From Bacteroidota bacterium (GTDB lineage: Bacteria > Bacteroidota > Bacteroidia > 2-12-FULL-35-15), in the NCBI GenBank assembly GCA_947479085.1, contig CANJYB010000036.1, positions 1-36,276 on the forward strand: a stretch of DNA of 36,276 nucleotides, written 5' to 3'. Below are positions 25,931 through 34,813 of this stretch, one piece after another. The notes below the pieces were generated by a model. It did no database searches and was not told the DNA's origin. It saw only the letters and a program-made list of their open reading frames with translations. Position 1 is the stretch's first letter, and each line of letters opens with the position of its first letter. The position numbers and the translations under genes are program-made.

Positions 25931-26518
25931 ATGAATGAAATGAATCCTAAAGTTGATTTTTACTTTATCAAAGCCAATAAGTGGCAGGAAGAGATAGAAC
26001 AATTAAGAACAATAGCGCTCGACTGCGGGCTTACCGAACAACTGAAATGGGGCTGCCCGTGCTACACCTTGCAGAAAAGCAATATTGTTTTAATACATGT
26101 GTTTAAAGAGTACTGTGCGTTTTTTTTTTTTAAGGGTGCACTTTTAAAAGATACCAAAGGCATCCTTATTCAGCAAACAGAAAATGTGCAGGCAGCACGA
26201 CAAGTAAGGTTTACCAATCTGAAAGAAATAGTGAAGTTAAAAACTACCCTGAAAGCTTATATTCATGAAGCTATAGAAGTGGAGAAAGCCGGTTTGAAAG
26301 TACCCATGAAAAAGACCACAGAATATAAAGTTCCCGAAGAGTTTCAAAACAAACTCGATAAAAACCCTCAATTAAAAACAGCTTTTAATGCATTAACTCC
26401 CGGACGACAAAGAGGCTACCTTTTTCATTTTTCTCAACCCAAACAGTCTAAAACCAGAGAGGCAAGAGTAGAAAAATACATTCCTCAGATAATGAAGGGA
26501 AAAGGATTTGATGATTAG
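25931..26518 (+). CDS. YdeI/OmpD-associated (DUF1801) family protein
   Basis: The 195-residue cytoplasmic protein has two parts. The N-terminal DUF1801-like domain (about 5-115) carries LTEQLKWGCPCYTLQKSNIV and the aromatic FKEYCAFFFFKGALL strand. The C-terminal part (about 140-195) has VPEEFQNKLDKNP and the LTPGRQRGYLFHFSQPKQSKT motif typical of YdeI/OmdA-type proteins. These are linked in the literature to stress or peptide resistance, but the biochemical role is not settled. A run of 12 T (26120-26131) encodes four consecutive Phe. The gene is flanked by a terminator upstream and a repeat-containing gap downstream. Confidence 0.8.
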   Translation: MNEMNPKVDFYFIKANKWQEEIEQLRTIALDCGLTEQLKWGCPCYTLQKSNIVLIHVFKEYCAFFFFKGALLKDTKGILIQQTENVQAARQVRFTNLKEIVKLKTTLKAYIHEAIEVEKAGLKVPMKKTTEYKVPEEFQNKLDKNPQLKTAFNALTPGRQRGYLFHFSQPKQSKTREARVEKYIPQIMKGKGFDD

Positions 26519-26554
26519 AAACATAGGAATACACATAGAAAAAAACTCCGTGCA

Positions 26555-26640
26555 TCTCTGTTTTTTATCAGAGAAACTCTGTGTAACAATTTTTTTTAAT
26601 TACAAAGAGAAAAAGGAGAAGACACAGAGAACCACAGAGA
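26555..26640. repeat. Inverted CTCTGTG/CACAGAG intergenic repeat
   Basis: TCTCTG (26555-26560) pairs with CAGAGA (26569-26574). CTCTGTGT (26577-26584) pairs with ACACAGAG (26622-26629), and a further CCACAGAGA follows. The A- and T-rich spacers and repeated CACAGAG words suggest a dispersed non-coding palindromic repeat. The rest of the 204-base gap shows nothing else. Confidence 0.55.
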
Positions 26641-26722
26641 AATAATGTTTAGATTTGTTGTGAATATATGGTTGCCTTAATATGAATTAATTTCTTATCG
26701 AGTGATAACAAAAAAGATATAA

Positions 26723-28363
26723 ATGAAAAGACTATTCTTTATCAGTGCAATTTTATTTGTTGGCTTAAATATTCACTCCCAAACACCTTATTGGCAGTGG
26801 GCAAAGGCTGGAATAGGTCATAATTTAACCACAAGTGAAGGCTATAGCATAGCTAATGATGTTAATGGAGCCTCTTACATAGCTGGTAATTTTCATGATA
26901 CTCTCACTTTTGATACAACCATTTTATTGCCTCAAAATTCCTCTAATGCAAATAGTTATTTGGTAAAATACAATTCTTTTGGAAGCGTTGTCTGGGCAAA
27001 GAGTTTTGGAGGATTTGGAGGACGAGTCAAAACTGACATTTCAGGAAACGTATATTTAGCAGGAGGGTTTAACAATGCAGCAGGGACTGTAAGTATAGGT
27101 TCCTACATACTAACAAGTGCTGGTGATCACGATATCTTTATAGCTAAATTCGATTCATCTGGTAATCTTCAATGGGTAAAAACTGCTGGTGGAACGAAAG
27201 CGGAAACTGTAAATGATATTGAATGCGATATGTTTGGAAATATTTATGTTACAGGATCGTTCTATTCTCCAATAATATCCTTTGGTTCATCTAGTTTAAC
27301 TAATTCAAGCAGTGCAGGTAATATTTCCAATGTTTTTATTGCAAAATATAATCCTTCGGGTAACATAATATGGACTAAAGGAGCACTTGAAAATGCAAGT
27401 GACTATCTTCTTGGAATTACTAATGATAATATTGGAAATGTTTTAATAACCGGTTATTTTGAATCTACTACCATTAACTTTGGAATAACAACATTATCAT
27501 TAATTGGAACAGGTAATTCTTTTCTTGTAAAACTAGATTCATCTGGTAATGAAATTTGGGCAATAAGTATAGGATCTTCATCATTTGTAAGAGTTGGAGA
27601 AGATATAATAACCAATTCTTCACGAGATATTTATGTAGTAGGAGCAACTACAATTGTTTCAAATCAAAATTGCAATGCTATACTCATGAAATATGATTCT
27701 TTTGGAAATTTACAATGGATTAAAAGTTCACTTACAAACAATTCATCTTATGGTAGTTCAATCGCCTTAGATGCTTGTGAAAATGTGTTTATTTCAGGAC
27801 TCATGGATAATGCAAATCATATATCATTTGCTACATTTAATTTACCACCAATAGATACAATTTATAACGACAATATGTTTTTAGCTAAATTCGATTCTAA
27901 TGGAACAGTTCTATGGGCTGAAGTTTTAGGAGGAGGTGGTGATGATATGAATAGTATATCATCTGACCTTGTCGGAAATATATATGTTACTGGCGATTTT
28001 ATTCCTATGCAGTTCATAATTGGAAATGATACATTAATAAATACTTGTAATGAATCGCCTTTTATAGCAAAACTTTATTTCCCTTGTTTTATTGGGCAAC
28101 AAATTCCTGAAACTCAAAATTCAAATACTGAAATCATAATTTCCCCAAACCCTTTTACCTATCAAACCACCATTACCTTTAACGAAGCGCAAAAAAACAC
28201 TACAATTAAAATAACAGATATATTTGGAAAAGAAATCAAAACAATAAAATTTACAGGCCGACAACTTATAATAGAAAAAGCAGAAATGGAAGCTGGTATT
28301 TATTTCGTGCAGACTACAGACGAACAGAAACACATTTGTAACAAAAAAATAATAATACAATAA
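26723..28363 (+). CDS. Secreted propeller-like (SBBP-type) repeat protein with T9SS type A sorting domain
   Basis: The 546-residue protein has a signal peptide ending near IHSQ. It contains repeated blades of about 50 residues with the SBBP-like cycle DxxGNIYVTGxF, then FLVKLDSSGNEIW or AKFDSSGNLQWVK, then A-x-x-GG. The last ~80 residues (EIIISPNPF, TIKITDIFGKEIKT, EAGIYFVQTTDEQ, NKKIIIQ) are a type A T9SS sorting domain. It is probably surface-displayed or released. Nine bases separate it from the GH5 gene, which is followed three bases later by a similar propeller gene, so the three form an operon. Ligand or partner is unknown. Confidence 0.85.
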   Translation: MKRLFFISAILFVGLNIHSQTPYWQWAKAGIGHNLTTSEGYSIANDVNGASYIAGNFHDTLTFDTTILLPQNSSNANSYLVKYNSFGSVVWAKSFGGFGGRVKTDISGNVYLAGGFNNAAGTVSIGSYILTSAGDHDIFIAKFDSSGNLQWVKTAGGTKAETVNDIECDMFGNIYVTGSFYSPIISFGSSSLTNSSSAGNISNVFIAKYNPSGNIIWTKGALENASDYLLGITNDNIGNVLITGYFESTTINFGITTLSLIGTGNSFLVKLDSSGNEIWAISIGSSSFVRVGEDIITNSSRDIYVVGATTIVSNQNCNAILMKYDSFGNLQWIKSSLTNNSSYGSSIALDACENVFISGLMDNANHISFATFNLPPIDTIYNDNMFLAKFDSNGTVLWAEVLGGGGDDMNSISSDLVGNIYVTGDFIPMQFIIGNDTLINTCNESPFIAKLYFPCFIGQQIPETQNSNTEIIISPNPFTYQTTITFNEAQKNTTIKITDIFGKEIKTIKFTGRQLIIEKAEMEAGIYFVQTTDEQKHICNKKIIIQ

Positions 28364-28372
28364 ACACTACCA

Positions 28373-29869
28373 ATGAAAAAACAAACCTCCAAAACAACCG
28401 TACTTTTAATAATCCTATTCTCCTTTATTTCAATTAATAACACTAAAGCACAAGCCATTTGGAACAATACCACATTCGTTCACCGCAGCAATCAGCAAAT
28501 ACTGGACGGGCAGAACAATGCAATACAACTAAACGGAGTAAACCTTGGCGGTTGGTTAATGTGGGAAGGCTGGATTTGGGGTGGAGGATTTACAGCCGAA
28601 AAAGACATTTACAACAACATGCAAACCATAGTAGGAAGCACCGCTGCAAATAATTTCAGAGATTCAGTTTACAAGAACTTTATAACCAGAGCAGACATTC
28701 AAAAAATAGCACAGGAATGTTTTAATGTAGTCCGAATCCCCTTTAATCATAACATATTAGAAGATGATTTTAACCCTTACGTTTACAAACAATCAGGTTG
28801 GAACCTGCTGGACAGCGTCCTACAATGGTGCGAAGATTATAATGTGTATGTCGTGCTCGACTTACATTCAGCGCCAGGCGGACAAAGCACATCATTTACT
28901 GCCGACCCCGACTTTATAATTAATTTATGGAATGGCACTATCAATCAAACACGTACCAAAAGATTATGGAAAGCCATTGCCAACCGCTATAAAGACAGGG
29001 GCATAGTAGCTGCTTATGATTTATTAAACGAACCAAATGTAACTACTGATGCAGATATGTTGAATATGTATCACGACATTATAGATAGTGTTCGCTCAGT
29101 CGATACTCACCACATGCTATCAATAGAAGGAAATAATTACGCACAAAACTTTAGTATGTTTACTTCCTTGCCCGACCCCAATATGAATTTTCAGTTTCAT
29201 ATCTATAGCTGGTTTTACAACAATGCAGACTCTATTGCAGCTCACATAAATTACAATACCAACATTTCCAACTCCCTTAATGTACCCATCTGGTGTGGCG
29301 AATGGGGAGAAAATGATTACCCACATTTAGACACAACACTTACTATATTAAACAACCCTTTATATAAAGTAAGTGGAAGCTCCTTTTGGACTTGGAAGAA
29401 AATGAAAGCCACACTTCAATACCCTTATTATAATGGCATTGATACCACCCATAATTGGAACACCACCATCGCGTGGGTATCTAATACTAGTCTTCCAACT
29501 CCCTCTCTTGCAACAATGCAAAGTGGCATAAATGATTTTATCCATAACATTAAGCAACCGAATTGTATATTTAATACATCCATGTCAAGCATATTAAATG
29601 CCTGTGTAGCTTCAGGAATAAAAGAGGAAACAGAACAGAACAACATCACCATTTATCCTAACCCTTCAAACGGGCGATTCCTGATTTCAACATATATCCA
29701 GCAATTTAAAGCCCTTAAGGTTATTAATCTGCTGGGAGAAATAGTTTATCAATCTGAAATAAATAATAGTAAATTTGAAGTTGATTTAAGTGGTTTGGAT
29801 AAAGGTGTTTATTTTGTGAAAATGAACACAGAAAACAAGATTATAATTAAAAAAATACTTATTAAATAA
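28373..29869 (+). CDS. Secreted glycoside hydrolase family 5 enzyme with T9SS type A sorting domain
   Basis: The 498-residue protein has a signal peptide ending near TKAQ. The catalytic TIM barrel (about 35-405) opens with LNGVNLGGWLMWEGW, then VVRIPFNHNILEDD and VVLDLHSAPGGQ. The acid/base Glu220 is in LLNEPN, and the probable nucleophile is Glu310 in WCGEWGE. GVNLGGWL and the LHSAPGGQ loop are seen in GH5 enzymes acting on beta-1,3- or beta-1,4-glucans. Exact substrate is not predictable here. The C-terminal ~75 residues (ITIYPNPSNGRF, KVINLLGEIVYQSE, KGVYFVKMNTENK, KKILIK) form the type A sorting domain. It sits between two propeller-type cargo genes with intergenic gaps of nine and three bases. 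Confidence 0.9.
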   Translation: MKKQTSKTTVLLIILFSFISINNTKAQAIWNNTTFVHRSNQQILDGQNNAIQLNGVNLGGWLMWEGWIWGGGFTAEKDIYNNMQTIVGSTAANNFRDSVYKNFITRADIQKIAQECFNVVRIPFNHNILEDDFNPYVYKQSGWNLLDSVLQWCEDYNVYVVLDLHSAPGGQSTSFTADPDFIINLWNGTINQTRTKRLWKAIANRYKDRGIVAAYDLLNEPNVTTDADMLNMYHDIIDSVRSVDTHHMLSIEGNNYAQNFSMFTSLPDPNMNFQFHIYSWFYNNADSIAAHINYNTNISNSLNVPIWCGEWGENDYPHLDTTLTILNNPLYKVSGSSFWTWKKMKATLQYPYYNGIDTTHNWNTTIAWVSNTSLPTPSLATMQSGINDFIHNIKQPNCIFNTSMSSILNACVASGIKEETEQNNITIYPNPSNGRFLISTYIQQFKALKVINLLGEIVYQSEINNSKFEVDLSGLDKGVYFVKMNTENKIIIKKILIK

Positions 29870-29872
29870 TTC

Positions 29873-31873
29873 ATGAGATTAAAACTTATTTTCGCTCTAC
29901 TAGCAAGTTACATTTCATTATCTAGCGTCAGCGCCCAGACATGGGATTGGGCACATAGTGCCACAGGAAATGATGATGAACAAATCAATGATGCTAAAAC
30001 TGATTCAAATGGTAATATATACGTTACCGGATATTTTGCATCAACATCCTTAACTCTTGGTACAATAACAATTAACAACACAGGAATAAATAGTGGATTT
30101 CTTGCTAAATACGATAGTAACGGTGTTGTAATTTGGGCAAAATCATGGGGAGGTAATTATTCTGAAGTGGGTTATGGTGTTAATATTGACCCAATGGGTA
30201 ATATTGTTGTAGTTGGTAGCATGTCTTCTGATACGGTTGTTGTTGGGAGTACAACTTTATTTGGCAATGGCGGAAGCTTAGATATTTTCATTGCCAAATA
30301 TTCACCTGCCGGGGTTCCTATCTGGGCTAAAAGATATGGAAGTTCCACCAGTGCTGATGCCGCCTATGAAGTTAGTTTTGATGCGGCAAGCAATATTTAT
30401 TTTACAGGGTATTTTGGCTCATCCCCAATAAACTTTGACGGTATCTCCCTTACAAATTCAGGTGCTTATGATTGTTTCGTTGCAAAGATGGATTTGTTCG
30501 GAATCATGCAATGGGCAAAGAAAGGAGGAGGAACGGCAAACGATTATGGAATGGGTATTGCGACTGATGTTAATGGCAATAGTTATGTCACAGGGTATTT
30601 TAGTTCCAATACAGCTAATTTTTCGGGAACTACAATAACAAACAATGGACAGGCTGATTTTTTTATTGCTAAGTATAACAATGCCGGTGTACTCAAATGG
30701 ATAAGAAAGGAGGGAGGAGCTTTTACAGATCAGGCACTTGATTCTTTTATCGATAATGCAGGTGATGTGTATGCCTGCGGTTCATTCGCATCGTCTTTTC
30801 TTACTTTCAATGGTGATACACTTTATAATACAAGTGCCATTGCAGATTGTTTTTTAGTGAAATTTGATACCTCTGGTAATTTTCAATGGATAAAGGGTGC
30901 AGGTGGTTACGTTGATGATGCAGCATATAGCATTACTCAACACGCTAATGGTAATATTCAGTTTGTGGCGTCAGGCAACGGAACGCAAACGTTTATAGGT
31001 AGTGACACACTTATTAATGCAGGTAATTATGATATTTACATAGGTGAATTCACAACTTCTGGTAATTATGTAACCAATTATGCGTTGCATGGCAGTGGCG
31101 CCCAAATTTCCTACGCTCTTGATGCCGATAATTTTGGCAACACATATCTTGCAGGACATTTCACCAGTGCCAATTTTACAGTTGATTCAACAATACTTAC
31201 CAATACAAGTGCCTTTACCGCTGATATTTTTGTTGCTAAACTCAATATTACATATTGCAACACAAGTACATCTTCCATTTCACCAATATCCTGTGGAAGC
31301 CATACATTAAATTCACAAACATATACTTCAACAGGAACATATACTCAAACGCTTATTAATGCTGCAGGATGCGATAGTACATTAACTATTAACCTTACTA
31401 TTAATACTGTTGATGTTTCTGTAACAATAGGCAATGCAAGTATTATGGCAAACTCTGCAACCGGTACTTATCAATGGTTGGATTGCATTAACGGATTTGC
31501 TATTATTGCTGGGGAAACCAACCAAATTTATACAGCGCCTGTAAATGGATATTATGCTGTGATGGTTACAGATAACGGTTGTGTGGATACTTCTGCCTGT
31601 GTAAATCTTTTTTCGGTTGGTTTAAATGAAATGAATGAAGGAGGAATCAGTTTTTATCCTAACCCGTCTAACGGACAATTCCTTCTTTCAGATTCAGAAT
31701 TACAAATGGAAAGTATTAAAGTAATGAATGTACTTGGTGAAACAGTTTATCAATCCGAAATCACTACTTCATCATCTGAAATTGATTTAACTAAAAATGC
31801 AAAAGGCCTTTATTTTATCCGGATTAAGACAAAAGACAACAGGAGTTTTAACAAAAAAATCATTATTGAGTAA
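29873..31873 (+). CDS. Secreted propeller-like (SBBP-type) repeat protein with T9SS type A sorting domain
   Basis: The 666-residue protein has a signal peptide ending near SVSAQ. About eight propeller-type blades follow (about 25-455), each with DSNGNIYVTGYF, then FLAKYDSNGVVIWAKSWGG-like segments. A ~45-residue module (ISCGSHTLNSQTYTSTGTY, TLINAAGCDSTLTINLTI) recurs in the cargo gene at 32246. A second small module, GTYQWLDCINGF, is followed by the type A sorting domain (ISFYPNPSNGQF, KVMNVLGETVYQSE, KGLYFIRIKTKDN, KKIIIE). It lies three bases after the GH5 gene and is probably the last gene of that operon. A tandem-repeat array begins about 50 bases after its stop. Confidence 0.85.
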   Translation: MRLKLIFALLASYISLSSVSAQTWDWAHSATGNDDEQINDAKTDSNGNIYVTGYFASTSLTLGTITINNTGINSGFLAKYDSNGVVIWAKSWGGNYSEVGYGVNIDPMGNIVVVGSMSSDTVVVGSTTLFGNGGSLDIFIAKYSPAGVPIWAKRYGSSTSADAAYEVSFDAASNIYFTGYFGSSPINFDGISLTNSGAYDCFVAKMDLFGIMQWAKKGGGTANDYGMGIATDVNGNSYVTGYFSSNTANFSGTTITNNGQADFFIAKYNNAGVLKWIRKEGGAFTDQALDSFIDNAGDVYACGSFASSFLTFNGDTLYNTSAIADCFLVKFDTSGNFQWIKGAGGYVDDAAYSITQHANGNIQFVASGNGTQTFIGSDTLINAGNYDIYIGEFTTSGNYVTNYALHGSGAQISYALDADNFGNTYLAGHFTSANFTVDSTILTNTSAFTADIFVAKLNITYCNTSTSSISPISCGSHTLNSQTYTSTGTYTQTLINAAGCDSTLTINLTINTVDVSVTIGNASIMANSATGTYQWLDCINGFAIIAGETNQIYTAPVNGYYAVMVTDNGCVDTSACVNLFSVGLNEMNEGGISFYPNPSNGQFLLSDSELQMESIKVMNVLGETVYQSEITTSSSEIDLTKNAKGLYFIRIKTKDNRSFNKKIIIE

Positions 31874-31921
31874 ATAAAAACTGCCATTAGGACATATAGC
31901 AACGGGCATATAAAAATCTGT

Positions 31922-32131
31922 AGGGCAGTTGCCGGGTCTGGCAGAAGGGTTACAAAAATTTATATGGCAGTTGCCGGTTCCGGCAGAAGGGTTACAAAAA
32001 TTTATATGGCAGTTGCCGGAACCGGCAGAAGGGTTATAAAAATTTATATGGCAGTTGCCGGAACCGGCAGAGGGGTTATAAAAATTTATATGGCAGTTGC
32101 CAGTTCCGGAAACAGGCAAATAAAAAGCTAT
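31922..32131. repeat. 42-bp tandem repeat, five units, each with a central palindrome
   Basis: Five head-to-tail units of exactly 42 bases start at 31922, 31964, 32006, 32048 and 32090. Each carries a 6-bp inverted repeat around a two-base centre, TGCCGG-NN-CCGGCA. The centre differs (GT with a compensating wobble, TT, AA, AA) while the arms hold, and the last unit is degenerate. An AT-rich spacer (AAAATTTATATGGCAG) joins units. Forward frames read MAVAGTGRRVIKIY and reverse frames NPSAGSGNCHINFY without stops, because the unit is a multiple of three. The array fills most of the 372-base gap 31874-32245. There are no unique spacers, so it is not a CRISPR array. Confidence 0.9.
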
Positions 32132-32200
32132 AACCCCAATGTTAGTAGGGTAAAGTAAGAAAAACAGACATTTTGGCATATAAACATCAGCAAAAAGTAC

Positions 32201-32208
32201 TAAATTTG
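32201..32208 (+). promoter_or_regulatory. -7 element upstream of the interrupted cargo gene (TAAATTTG)
   Basis: TAAATTTG matches TAnnTTTG. A TTTG at 32172-32175 lies 25 bases upstream, longer than the usual spacing of about 19. The ATG at 32246 is 37 bases downstream, supporting it as the original start. Confidence 0.45.
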
Positions 32209-32245
32209 AAATTCAATTATAGTCAACTCTAAAAAAACAAACAAA

Positions 32246-34810
32246 ATGAAAAAACTACTACTTAACATCATCCTTACAGTGTGTACTTTTTACTCTTCAC
32301 TGTCTACTGCAAATGCTCAAATGTAGGAAAAACATTTCGGGCTGAATGCCTCACTTACTTATATGCCTCAGATGAGAACTGTTGCTCATAGGGCAAATGG
32401 AAATAACCTAATTTCCATTTTTCAGCAAATAAGCACCGGAAACGGAGTTACGGGTATTGCTGAAATTACCCCTCAGGGAGATACTCTTTGGTTCCGTCAG
32501 TTTAACCGTTCGGGTACTTCCAATGGTTCCTGTTTTGTTAATTTTATGAAAGAGCTCCCTAACCATACTATTTTTATGGCCGGAGGAACACACTTCTCCT
32601 CTGGTTTTTATCATTCCGCTTTCTGGCTTGCAGATTCGTTAGGTCATGTTACCGCCTATCAGCAAATGTTGTTTCCCAACAACCTTAACATTACATTAAA
32701 CGATGTGGATGTGGCCACCGATGGTTCGTTTTATTTTGCAGGTAGCCATTACGATGTTTATAGCGGTGGAGTGACCTTTTACAGCTGGACAGAGCCTGCT
32801 TATGGTAAACTGAATGCTAATCTTACACTTGCATGGGGCAAAACCTGGGGTACGGGCAACCATACTAACAGCAATCATAACTCAGGAGCGGCTTATGGTA
32901 TCAAGGTTTGCCCAGATAACAATATTGTAGTAATGGGTACCGATGCTCAATATAATAATGGTTCGGGTTTTTATGAAATAGCCAAAGTAACTCCAGGAGG
33001 AACTCAGATTTGGAAATACGAAAGAGCCATGGCAGCCAATAACTTTCCGGTGGGCATAGATGTATCTAACCATGGCGATATTTATTGGACTGCTGCTTTA
33101 AGTAATGCTTCTACTGTGTACGGCAATGCCGATGTGGTGGTACAAAAATTAAATTCCAACGGCTCATTGGCATGGAGCAAATCGTTTGGTACGGCTCAAA
33201 ACGAGAGTGTAACCAAGATACGTTTTGATGAATCAGCCAATGCAGTTCTGCTTGCCGGACAGCATTATTATAACGGCACCGAATATTCTGCCTGGTTTTC
33301 GAAAATAGATACTGCCGGAGCACTTGTGTTCAATAAGCTATTTGGCCTGCCTGCAACTTACGATGTTTTTAACGATGTCATACCAAGCGGAAGTAATTAT
33401 TTGCTTGCAGGCAATGCAGGTAACAGTGGTGCATATCTTGTTCAAACGGATAATGCAGGTACTACCAGTTGTACTGTAGTTGATTTAACTGTTCAATCGG
33501 GTAATTATGCTGCTGCATTTTCGCCCGGTGTTACTCACAGTGGCCGTACCTTTACCTTTACAGGATACACCCTCGCTTATTACGGTTACGTCTTAACACC
33601 CAGCACCAACTGTTATGCTTGCAGCAATGTGGTTCAAAACAGTATTGTTACTGCTTGCCAAAGTTATTTTGCAGGAGGGGGTGTACAAACCACATCAGGC
33701 GTATATAGCGATACGTATCCGGCTTTTGGCGGGTGCGATAGTGTAGTTACTACTAATCTTACTATACAGCAACCACCAACAGCTTCGTTTGCAGGCGCAA
33801 ATCAAAACGTTTGCACTAACTCGGCTTCTCTTACTGGGAACTCCCCTACAGTAGGCACCGGCCATTGGACATTAGTAAGTGGTACCGGAACGATTGTAAA
33901 TGCAAACAGTGCAAATACAGGAGTTAATGGGTTGGCTGTGGGTTCCAATGTATTCCAGTGGACCATCAGTAACGGAGTATGTACACCTTCCTCTTCCACA
34001 GTAACTATTACGGTGGGAAGCACCACTGCCGGCAACATCACCGCTTCGGCCTGCATCAACTATACCCTGAATGCTCAAACGTACACTTCCTCTGGCATTT
34101 ACACCCAAACGCTTACTAACAGTGTCGGCTGCGACAGTTTGCTTTCTATCAATCTCACCATTTATGCTGCAACCGGTAATAGCCTTGGTCCCGTTGCCTG
34201 CGATAGTTATACCTTGAACAGTCAAACCTATACTTCATCAGGACTCTATACCCAAGTGCTAACCAATGCCAATGGTTGCGACAGTACACTTTTAATCAAC
34301 CTTGTAATACATACTTCTCCCACAGTAACATATTCACAAAACCCTTCTCTTGTTTGCGAAAACTGGGCACCATTTGCTTTATCAGCAGGAAGCCCGGCAG
34401 GTGGTACTTATGTGGGTACAGCAATAACTACTAATGTATTTGACCCTACACAAGCAGGTGTAGGTACTTTCGGAATTCAATATACATATACCGATGTCAA
34501 TGGCTGTTCAGGTACTGATGGTTCTGCTATAACTGTAGATGCTTGTACGGGAGTAAACGAATTTGGAATGGAGGAATTAGCTATTTATCCGAACCCTTCT
34601 AATGGAGAATTCCAGATTTCAAATTTGAAATTTCAGATAGAAAGTATTGAGATAACTAACTTACTTGGGCAAACGGTTTATGAATCTGAAATCTGTAATC
34701 TGAAATCTGAAATAAGCGTGGACATCAGCAAAGAACCTAAAGGAATCTATTTTATTAACATACAAACAACCGACAGTAAGTACGTGAATAGGAAAATGCT
34801 AATTGAATAA
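32246..34810 (+). pseudogene. T9SS cargo protein gene with in-frame TAG after the signal peptide
   Basis: From the ATG at 32246 the frame encodes a signal peptide (MKKLLLNIILTVCTFYSSLS, then TANAQM). It hits TAG at 32324-32326, then continues open in the same frame (EKHFGLNASLTYMPQMRT) to 34810. Repaired, it would be 854 residues. The body has propeller-like blades and repeated ~45-residue modules (YTLNAQTYTSSGIYTQTL, CDSYTLNSQTYTSSGLYTQ) shared with the gene at 29873. It ends in a type A sorting domain (LAIYPNPSNGEF, KGIYFINIQTTDSK, NRKMLIE). The codon was probably TGG (Trp). A product restarting at 32363 would lack the export signal. A sequencing error or stop readthrough is possible. The next gene begins three bases after its stop. 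Confidence 0.8.
34612..34713. repeat. Short inverted and 14-bp direct repeats inside the sorting-domain coding region
   Basis: CAGATTTCAAATTTGAAATT (from 34613) is largely palindromic. At 34683-34713 a 14-base unit, AATCTGAAATCTG plus one base, occurs twice and starts a third time. This second block is largely complementary to the first. Both lie in the T9SS type A domain of the interrupted cargo gene. Confidence 0.65.
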
Positions 34811-34813
34811 TCA

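Noticed and set aside
31922-32131. CRISPR array
   Set aside because: The units are contiguous copies with no unique spacers, and no cas genes are present.
31787-32179. 130-residue minus-strand frame through the 42-bp array
   Set aside because: It overlaps the end of a well-supported plus-strand gene and is open only because the repeat unit is a multiple of three.
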